A stretch of DNA of 18,150 bases from CAYMRB01 sp964392615 (GTDB lineage: Bacteria > Planctomycetota > UBA8108), in contig CAYMRB010000183.1 in NCBI GenBank assembly GCA_964392615.1, forward strand, positions 1 through 18,150, given 5' to 3'. The position numbers were made by a program, and so were the translations under genes. Shown one piece after another: positions 12,901 to 18,150 of the stretch. Within the stretch, counting starts at the first letter, position 1; the number at the start of each line of letters is the position of its first letter. Below the pieces are notes generated by a model that was given only the letters and a program-made list of their open reading frames with translations, made no database searches and had not been told where the DNA came from.

Positions 12901-15607
12901 CGATCTCCTGCGAGTTGAAGTTGAATCGCTCGATTCCGTCGAGAGGTCGCTCCGGCGGCAACTCGACCCGAAACGAACGCGGATCCTCATTGCGCGTGCC
13001 GGAGCCGCGGTAGCGAATGCCAGCCAGGTGGCGCACGCGCGCGCTGCTGTCGGACGGCCGGGAGATGATCGTCGCCGGCAACAACACGTTGCTGTAGAGG
13101 TCGCGATCCTCGAGCTCCTGTCGATCCGCCGCGGTCATCACGATGTAGTAGTTCTGCGACAGATTCGTCGGCGGCGCCGCGTCGATGACCTGGTACAGGA
13201 AGAAAGGCCCCTCGAAGTCATCGTACGGCGCGATCTCGGGTGGCACGGGAACGGCCGTCAAGCCGACCGTGGTCGCGCGCGCCTCGATGCGGAACGCGAC
13301 GATGGCGCCGGACGGCTGCGCGGGAATCGAACCGCCGAACACGCCGTCGCCGGCAAGCCGATCGCCCGACGATCCGTCATCGCGCAGCGTCGCGACGCCG
13401 GATGGCCCGCCGCCGTCGATGTGCCAAAGCGCCTCCACGGATTCGATGGGGCCGACAGCGGATACGCGGCACGTCACCGTGACCTCCTCGCCGGAGTTCG
13501 GCACGGTCGGCCAGTGCGAGGCGTCGCCGACGGCCGGAGGCGGAGCTGACTGCGCCGCGCTATTCGGTGCCCCTGGCGTGCCACCCGGTTCGCTCGCGCG
13601 CCACGCGCCGCCGAGGCGGTTGTCGAGCGCCGGGTGGACCAGCTCCAGCGTGCGGCCCGAGCCGTCGGCATCGATGGGCCACTCGGTGCCCCGGAACGTA
13701 CGATCATCGACGTCGTCTTCCGGCTCCTCGTCGTTGCGCGGCGCACCATCGCCGTACTTGACGTGGTCGACGAGATTGTCGAGGTCGTCGCGCAGGTTGA
13801 TCGTGTCGCTGCCGTGGCTCAGATCACGGCTCCAATCGCCGAGCACAATCGCGGGGGCGACGCCCGGATGCGCGCCGAGAAACGCGTCCCGCGAGGATGC
13901 GATGACGAGGTATCCGTTCGCCGCGATCGTCGTCCCCGGTTCGATGGCGAAACGGATTCCTTTCGTGATGTCCCATCCGGTGAGGTCGACGTCGCTGTCC
14001 GTCGCATTGTGGAGCTCGATCCACTGCAGCGCGTCCGAGCAATCGAGGTCGCAGCCCTCCGACGGAGGCACGTATGGCGGGTGGAAGTAAATCTCCGAGA
14101 CGACGACCGACGTGGGCAGATCGATCGAGTTCGGCGCGCCCGGGGTCGGCGCCTCGAAAACGAAGCCGTCGTTATCCCCGTCCGGAAACAGCCCGAACGA
14201 GAAGCCCGTCTCGTCCGCGCGCCCCCCGCGCGGGTTGATGCCGTCCGCGAAGTCGCCGTTCGCATCGAGGAGCCAGTACCGCGTCCCACCGACCGGCGAG
14301 TCGAAGCCGAGCTCGGTGCTGTCGAAGACGAGGAACGCACCGCTATCGAGCGACGTGTCAGCCGCGAGGGCAAAGACATCACCGGCCGTCGTGCCGATCG
14401 TCCAGCCCTCGAGGTCGACTGCCGACGCGGAGCGATTGTACAGCTCGATGAAGCCCACGGCTTCGCCCTCCGTCGGAGCGAGCTCGTTGATGACGACCGC
14501 TGCACGATCGTCGCGCGGCACGTTGTCCACAGACGTCGGCGTGCTGAGAAGACGCGGCAAGAAGCTCGCATCGGAGCTTCCGATGCCGGCGTTGTGGATC
14601 TGTACCGTTAGAGCGTTGCCCCCGATCTGGAACAGGCCGACGGGCACCGCGAACTCCTGGGACGTGCCCGCCTCGTGCGAGTCGTCCGCTTCGTCGTCGT
14701 GGGCGGGAACCTCTCCGGCGGCGCCGATGTTGCCGCGGGCGATCTCGACGCCGTTCAGCCACGCGACGAACGCGTCGTCGTAGTCGATCATCAGCAGAAC
14801 CGTGCCGAGCGCCTCGAGCTCGTCCGCCGAGAGATCGAGCTCGTAGCGCGCGGCGAACGACACGTAGCCGTCCTGCATGTCGTCGAGCACGGTCGCGTCG
14901 TCGTCATCGTCGTATCCGATGCCGGTCGGTCCGGACAGCCACGCGCCGTCGTCATATCCGGGCTCGCGCCACCCGGCCGGGTAGGGCGAAGTCCCCTTGC
15001 GATAGTGCCACCTGGCCCCCTCCTCGATGAGCACGACCTCGTCCGTAGGAACGGCCGTGCGCGAGACGCCGGAGTTTCGTTCGCCCGGCGAACCGTCGAC
15101 GCGCGCGCTAGCGTGCCAATGGCGGGCGACGTCGATCTGACCGAACGGGTCGCCGTACTCGAGCGATGGGCCGAGACCGTCCGGACTCGACGGCCAGATG
15201 CCGCCATCGCCGTAGTGTACGCGCGAGATGATATCGCCGGCCGTGCTCACCAACGCGACGATCTCGCCGCCATTGTCGAGACGGCCCGTCCAGTCGCCGA
15301 CGACGTTGTCGAGACGATAGCGCGCCTCGGAGTGAACGGCGTTCGGACTGACGACGAGATATCCCTTCGGAGGAATCGTCGTACCGAACGGAAAGACGTA
15401 CGACACACCCTCGCTCAGCGCCCATCCGCTCAGATCGACCTCGGTGCCGCCGCGGTTGTAGAGCTCGAGGAACTCGTCGTCGCCGACCTCGGAAGCCGGG
15501 TTGTAGTGGATCTCGTTGATGACGACGTCGAAATCGCTCGCAACGAGTGCCCCCCCCGCCGAGACGATGGCGAACGTCGAGAGGACACGGAGCGCGTGCT
15601 GAAGCAT
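9926..15607 (-). CDS. Giant secreted LTD/CotH-kinase/beta-helix protein with dockerin-like tail
   Basis: 1893 residues, probably exported: a hydrophobic signal segment (about 6-23) precedes DFDVVINEIHYNP. Domains in order: lamin-tail domain 1 (about 25-180), a jelly-roll-like module (190-350) with GYDDDDDATVLDDM, lamin-tail domains 2 (370-495) and 3 (500-690), an Ig-like domain (710-800), a CotH kinase-like domain (815-1165) with RYRGSGT, YVRKERI and the WDHE motif near residue 1081, a second jelly-roll-like module (1180-1335), a right-handed beta-helix (about 1440-1785), and two DxDxDG calcium loops (1814 on). CotH proteins are atypical kinases that phosphorylate secreted partners; lamin-tail domains are common on bacterial surface proteins. 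GGGAG lies 9 bases before the ATG. The tail is the planctomycete-type repeat, not proof of a cellulosome. The target is unknown. Confidence 0.92.
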   Translation of the reverse strand: MLQHALRVLSTFAIVSAGGALVASDFDVVINEIHYNPASEVGDDEFLELYNRGGTEVDLSGWALSEGVSYVFPFGTTIPPKGYLVVSPNAVHSEARYRLDNVVGDWTGRLDNGGEIVALVSTAGDIISRVHYGDGGIWPSSPDGLGPSLEYGDPFGQIDVARHWHASARVDGSPGERNSGVSRTAVPTDEVVLIEEGARWHYRKGTSPYPAGWREPGYDDGAWLSGPTGIGYDDDDDATVLDDMQDGYVSFAARYELDLSADELEALGTVLLMIDYDDAFVAWLNGVEIARGNIGAAGEVPAHDDEADDSHEAGTSQEFAVPVGLFQIGGNALTVQIHNAGIGSSDASFLPRLLSTPTSVDNVPRDDRAAVVINELAPTEGEAVGFIELYNRSASAVDLEGWTIGTTAGDVFALAADTSLDSGAFLVFDSTELGFDSPVGGTRYWLLDANGDFADGINPRGGRADETGFSFGLFPDGDNDGFVFEAPTPGAPNSIDLPTSVVVSEIYFHPPYVPPSEGCDLDCSDALQWIELHNATDSDVDLTGWDITKGIRFAIEPGTTIAANGYLVIASSRDAFLGAHPGVAPAIVLGDWSRDLSHGSDTINLRDDLDNLVDHVKYGDGAPRNDEEPEDDVDDRTFRGTEWPIDADGSGRTLELVHPALDNRLGGAWRASEPGGTPGAPNSAAQSAPPPAVGDASHWPTVPNSGEEVTVTCRVSAVGPIESVEALWHIDGGGPSGVATLRDDGSSGDRLAGDGVFGGSIPAQPSGAIVAFRIEARATTVGLTAVPVPPEIAPYDDFEGPFFLYQVIDAAPPTNLSQNYYIVMTAADRQELEDRDLYSNVLLPATIISRPSDSSARVRHLAGIRYRGSGTRNEDPRSFRVELPPERPLDGIERFNFNSQEIEHEMLASDLFLRAGMPAPLSVTVNLTVQGATNRRYVRKERIDSSFLNRYFGGASDDGNLYRAYDPSGFPDEGDLTFLGEDREEYRPYYGKRTNREEDDYSDLIELARAFDRDETPDDIFADRVVELIDPWQWARFFAVQACLTNDDGGIWNRSGEDYFLYRVPESSRRPNAGKFLLIAWDHEETYNDADDPLIRTDLATFRRFLLHPRFAPLFYCNVMNLRFGTFSRAQIRLRFRLIDFLFSFSTIDRIDAYMTRRIGYIDETVPTSLSAGTATLPGEELIRVGDTWRYFKGTEEPSGGTLAWTELDFDDGDWPAGPSGFGYGDDDDATVLDDMEDRYASVYVRRAFTVADPALLTALELVIDYDDGFVAYLNGVEIARRSLGDPGTTIAFDETAMDDREAGSSEIIDVSAFLDELSPGQNVLALHGVNGSLGSSDFSLEPVLRVGGVVEGGIGCGSLIYAASDVIGMSGLANACGTVRVEIDGVEATYDPVDASWQGTANVGPGDTVVTIRSFDAFQQVTEELEVTVRRFGGEQSIVAGTLTGDVTWDAAGSPYLMTSTVTIPDGSRLTIEPGTVIYGERGASIVVHGLIEAEGTAADPILFRASSCSGRWGGVAMEGTGIDAGDPTHVLRHCDFEFGDNPSGFGGHVAPVDAKALIDGCTFRQLTANAVDGTDAKVEVRSSLFENIHEGVHCTRSVVLVFDSTFRNMVGDKDAIDFDFNADERNRIERCVFINGSDDGIDLGDTTVDIRDNVFVNIQDKALSLEDDGPFGPPIVTGNLIYNCGTAIALKSGVDVREGHHNTLVGNQEGISLWAKDGASDGGHGTFHSMIIWNNAFDVKLDALSSIELTHSNISDRLWPGEGNLSLDPRFRDVLAGDYGLRSESPCIGTGHDGTDMGAIPFDALAGLFIRADTDADGDVNLTDVIRTLSFLFRGAEGPDCRDRMDANDDGRIDVSDPIYTLRGLFSGGPNPPAPFPEAGEDPTADALPCR
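11768..11820. repeat. Copy B of a DNA-level duplication inside the LTD/CotH gene
   Basis: Matches 14738-14790 at 48 of 53 positions by eye. Both copies encode the DYDD-F-VA-LNGVEIAR segment of the two jelly-roll-like modules. Conservation at DNA level suggests recent duplication or gene conversion between the modules. Confidence 0.8.
14738..14790. repeat. Copy A of a DNA-level duplication inside the LTD/CotH gene
   Basis: Partner of 11768-11820 (48/53 identical by eye), in the first jelly-roll-like module. A second shared stretch encodes the Asp-rich DDDDATVLDDM motif, near 14880-14925 and 11900-11940. Confidence 0.8.
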
Positions 15608-15674
15608 CGACCAGGGCTCCCGGCGTGCGTGGACCGTAGGTGTTGAACAGGTGGTTGGGGCGATTCACCCCTGA

Positions 15675-15688
15675 GACGCCATGGCGTC
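15675..15688. promoter_or_regulatory. Perfect 14-bp palindrome, possible operator
   Basis: GACGCCATGGCGTC is identical to its reverse complement. It lies directly downstream (minus-strand sense) of the candidate -10 element of the LTD/CotH gene, where transcription would start, which is a common operator position. No protein is known to bind it. Confidence 0.35.
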
Positions 15689-15689
15689 G

Positions 15690-15718
15690 AATATATCCCA
15701 AACGGTTCCGCTTCGCAC
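15690..15718 (-). promoter_or_regulatory. Candidate promoter of the LTD/CotH gene
   Basis: On the minus strand, GTGCGA (15718-15713), a 17-base spacer, then TATATT (15695-15690). The -10 is good and stands in a rare AT-rich patch; the -35 is poor. It lies 83 bases before the start codon. The rest of the 15608-15817 spacer shows only a TTTTT run at 15776-15780 without a convincing hairpin. Confidence 0.3.
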
Positions 15719-15817
15719 TCTCTCACGTGGCAACGAAGAGTCTGGGCGAAACGGCCGCTTCTGCGCCGGATTGCCTTTTTCAACGGGCTGTTCGCGCGCT
15801 AGGTTCCGGATCGGAGG

Positions 15818-17974
15818 CTACGCGCCGATGCCGGCGACCCAGACGACGAGAGCGATGATGCCGACGACCCCGAGGCAGCTGAGCACAACGCCGACCACGT
15901 CGCCGGTCGTCGGTCGCTGCAGCTCGAAGCCGGTGTTCGGCAGCAGCTTCTTGTGATCGAAGCGCTGCGGGTCCTCGTAGGAGAGCTCGAGCTCGCGGCG
16001 ATCCTCCTCGGGATCCGGCTCGGTCGGCGTCTTCATCTTCACGTAGTAACGATCGAGCGATTCCTTGCGGTTCCGCGGCGTGATCAAGCTCAGGAACACC
16101 ATCACGAAGAACGGCACGACCACGCGAGTCGGAAGCCGCAGCGCGTCGATCGCAGGATCGGGCAGGGAGCGGAGCTTGACGCCGACGGCCTCCCACAGGA
16201 TGAAGTCGAGGTTGAAGATCCCCTTGCCGTGCTGTCGACTGCCGTCGACGTACCGCTCGACGGTTACGCCATTCTCGCTGCTGACGGTCTCCTTCGGCGC
16301 CTCCGCGGCGAGGTCGCGATCTAGACCGCCGAACCAGAACACCGCGCGACCGCCTTTCTTCTTCGTCTCGGTGAATGTCGCGCCGAGAGCAAGCGGCTCG
16401 GGCGCGGCGCCGAGCTTCTCGAGAGCCTCGTCTCGCTCAGCGACGTCGGTCTCCGCCACCGCCGCCTCGCGGGCCTTCTTCCAGCTCGCGATCGCCACCT
16501 CGCGGTGCGCGACGTCCGACGGGCTCGCGGTGCGCTCGACCTTCGTCGTCACCATGTCGTTGGTCACCGCGAAGCGAGGATCACCGCGCAGATCGGGCAC
16601 CGCGATCGGCAGCACGATCGGCAGCACGAAGAAGACCGTCGTCGAGAACAGAACGGTCCCCCAGGCGGCCCAGGTCGTCGCGCGCCGCCAGAACATGCCG
16701 ATCCAGAATGGCGCTGCGAACAGCAGTGGGATCTCCCACGCGAACTTGAGCTGGTCGAGCACGTTGTACGAACTCAGCGCGAATGCCGCCGCTCCGACGA
16801 TGATGACCACGCCGACGATGCGCCCGACGAAAACGCACTGCTTCTCGCTCGCTTCCCGATGCAGGTAGGCCGCGTACACGTTGCGCACCACGAGCGCCGA
16901 GCTGACGAGCATGTAGCAGTCCGCCGACGACATCAGCGCCGCGAGCAAACACGCGACCATCAGGCCGACGAGGCCGATCTTCAGTGGGCCGAGGATCTCG
17001 ACGGCCGCCAGCCCCCAGACCTTGTCCGGATCGCTGCCGAGCTCCGGGCTCGCCGACAAGAGCGCGAGCATGATCAAGCCGGTCAGCGCCCAGCCGACGG
17101 TGCAGAAGCGCTTCAGGAAGTTCCCGAGAACGAGCCCGACCCGCGCGGAGTTCTCCGTCTTTGCCGAGCCGCCGCCGGTCGCGATGAAGTGCGGTTGGAC
17201 GACGATGCCGACGAGGTTGAGGAGGAAAATGCACACCACGTAGTAGAGCGGAAACTCGTTGCCGGTGATCTCGAAGAAGCGCGGGGGCACCTGGTCGTGC
17301 ATCACCTTGAAGCCATCGAGAATCCCGGTGTGCGCCGGATCGGGATAGCGCTCCACGAGCAGCTCGAGACCGAACGGGATCAGCAGGACCGACAGCAGGA
17401 TGATGAACACGCCCTGGATGAGGTCGGTCCAGTACGCCGCACGCAGGCCGCCGAGCACGCCGTAGACGATGACGACGAACGCGATCACCGGCACGAGGAT
17501 CCATCGCAGCGTGTCCAGCTCGACGGTGTCCGGCGCGATCAACGGCTCGCAGACCTTCGCGACCGCCGCGAACGCGACGGACAGATAGATCATGTAGTAG
17601 ACGATCCCGAACACCGAGTAGGCCGCGCCAAGCCCCCGATTCTCGAAGCGCTCGACGAACCAGTCGCCCAGCGTCAGGTGGCGCATGCGGCGATACCAGA
17701 CCGCCGCGATCCAGTAGAACGGCGTGACGAGCAGCCAGCACAAGACGGTCCAGATGCCGGCGAAGCCGCTCGTGTAGGTCGCGCGCCCGACCACGACCGG
17801 ATCGTTCGCGCCGGTCCCCGCCCCGAACGCCGCGAACGTCTGGAAGATCTTGCCGAAGGCGCGACCGCCGAGGAAGTAGTCCTCCTGCTTCTTGACCTTC
17901 AGCATGCACAGGAAGCCGATCCCCGCCATGACGAGGAAGTAGGCGACGAGGACGACGTAGTCGATCGCGGTCAT
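15818..17974 (-). CDS. Sodium:solute symporter (SSS family) with a large extramembrane insertion
   Basis: 718 residues of inner-membrane transporter; typical SSS members have 500-600. The N-terminal 460 residues carry the family pattern: TM1 DYVVLVAYFLVMAGIG, the EDYFLGGR loop, a Gly-rich second helix, GVLGGLRAAYWTDLIQGV, and LLAALMSSADCYMLVSSA, a segment close to the conserved SSS signature. Between the TM ending FFVLPIVLPIAVP and the TM VVVPFFVMVFLSLI lies an about 150-residue hydrophilic insertion (about 462-612), rich in Ala/Glu/Lys with probable coiled-coil. A charged C-terminal segment and one more TM follow (VVGVVLSCLGVVGIIALVVW). The family moves sugars, amino acids, nucleosides or similar solutes with sodium; the substrate cannot be assigned. 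AGGGTG lies about 8 bases before the ATG. The gene ends 210 bases before the LTD/CotH start. Confidence 0.9.
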   Translation of the reverse strand: MTAIDYVVLVAYFLVMAGIGFLCMLKVKKQEDYFLGGRAFGKIFQTFAAFGAGTGANDPVVVGRATYTSGFAGIWTVLCWLLVTPFYWIAAVWYRRMRHLTLGDWFVERFENRGLGAAYSVFGIVYYMIYLSVAFAAVAKVCEPLIAPDTVELDTLRWILVPVIAFVVIVYGVLGGLRAAYWTDLIQGVFIILLSVLLIPFGLELLVERYPDPAHTGILDGFKVMHDQVPPRFFEITGNEFPLYYVVCIFLLNLVGIVVQPHFIATGGGSAKTENSARVGLVLGNFLKRFCTVGWALTGLIMLALLSASPELGSDPDKVWGLAAVEILGPLKIGLVGLMVACLLAALMSSADCYMLVSSALVVRNVYAAYLHREASEKQCVFVGRIVGVVIIVGAAAFALSSYNVLDQLKFAWEIPLLFAAPFWIGMFWRRATTWAAWGTVLFSTTVFFVLPIVLPIAVPDLRGDPRFAVTNDMVTTKVERTASPSDVAHREVAIASWKKAREAAVAETDVAERDEALEKLGAAPEPLALGATFTETKKKGGRAVFWFGGLDRDLAAEAPKETVSSENGVTVERYVDGSRQHGKGIFNLDFILWEAVGVKLRSLPDPAIDALRLPTRVVVPFFVMVFLSLITPRNRKESLDRYYVKMKTPTEPDPEEDRRELELSYEDPQRFDHKKLLPNTGFELQRPTTGDVVGVVLSCLGVVGIIALVVWVAGIGA

Positions 17975-18016
17975 GCGCTCTCACCCTGTCGTGCGTTGCG
18001 ATTCGCAGAGCGTACC

Positions 18017-18046
18017 GTTGTCGCAGCGACAGGGGGCAGCTGTCAA
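18017..18046 (-). promoter_or_regulatory. Candidate promoter of the symporter with an overlapping inverted repeat
   Basis: On the minus strand, a perfect TTGACA -35 (18046-18041), an 18-base spacer, then GACAAC (18022-18017), a weak -10. An inverted repeat, TGTCGC-A-GCGACA (18019-18031), overlaps the -10 and could be an operator. The start codon is 43 bases beyond the -10. Confidence 0.35.
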
Positions 18047-18056
18047 CAGGGCGTGA

Positions 18057-18140
18057 GACTTCGACTCCGATCCCGACTCCGACACCGACTCCGCCCCCGA
18101 CTCCGCCACCGCCACCGACACCGCCCCCGCCCCCCAATCC
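18057..18140. repeat. Second hexanucleotide tandem repeat, GACTCC type, degenerate
   Basis: Fourteen consecutive 6-base units: GACTCC, GACACC, GACTTC, GATCCC, then increasingly GCCCCC and GCCACC towards the right edge. It shares unit and plus-strand orientation with 41-88. It lies upstream of the symporter promoter; what lies beyond the window is unknown. Confidence 0.8.
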
Positions 18141-18150
18141 CTTCAGCGAC

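Noticed and set aside
16581..18137. Minus-strand open frame starting with a Gly/Val-rich repeat
   Set aside because: Its start comes from translating the hexamer repeat, and the rest is an alternative frame of the symporter gene.
18057..18140. CRISPR array
   Set aside because: The units are 6 bases long and contiguous, with no spacers and no cas genes nearby.

Overview
This is a GC-rich scaffold with three assembly gaps, each a run of exactly 10 Ns (1420-1429, 3687-3696, 5118-5127), so it is probably a metagenome-assembled genome. The best taxonomic guess is Planctomycetota. The clue is the end of the giant secreted protein at 9926-15607: a two-repeat dockerin-like tail (DxDxDG calcium loops, each followed by a short Leu/Phe-rich helix) ending near PTADALPC. 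That tail is common on LTD/CotH proteins of that phylum. This is inference, since the window has no marker gene.

Layout. Positions 1-9897 are read on the plus strand. A hexanucleotide repeat (41-88) sits directly in front of a cysteine desulfurase (98-1294). After a 227-base spacer with a possible promoter, a perfect hairpin and a gap comes a tight run of eight genes or gene parts (1522-8978): a GcvH-like lipoyl carrier, a COG0523/CobW-type GTPase, a stand-alone protein like the N-terminal domain of HdrA, a 2x[4Fe-4S] ferredoxin-like protein, a DUF116 protein, a polyprenyl diphosphate synthase, a single-barrel prenyltransferase/terpene-cyclase-like protein, and a squalene-hopene-cyclase-like class II cyclase with a DxDD motif. 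Three junctions are GTGA stop/start overlaps and another is zero-gap, so this looks like one transcription unit. A small multi-pass membrane protein follows (9100-9897). From 9926 to 17974 two genes lie on the minus strand, convergent with the first block: an 1893-residue secreted LTD/CotH/beta-helix/dockerin protein and a sodium:solute symporter with a large insertion. A second tract of the same hexanucleotide repeat lies upstream of the symporter at the window end.

How the genes may work together. The 1522-8978 cluster joins an iron-sulfur/lipoyl redox module (HdrA-like, ferredoxin, DUF116, GcvH-like carrier, GTPase) to an isoprenoid module (chain synthase plus two alpha-barrel cyclase-like proteins). 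No glycine decarboxylase, aminomethyltransferase, HdrB/C or squalene synthase is present, so the carrier and the Hdr-like piece are unlikely to do their textbook jobs. My hypothesis is a dedicated reductive or sulfur-dependent pathway making a polycyclic terpenoid lipid. The cysteine desulfurase could supply sulfur for cluster or lipoyl assembly. The DUF116 and polyprenyl synthase parts may be one fused protein split by the 5118-5127 gap.

Cautions. Poly-C/poly-G tracts next to gaps and inside the cyclase gene look partly like sequencing or assembly artefacts. Genes touching gaps are incomplete. I found no tRNA, rRNA, CRISPR array or transposase.
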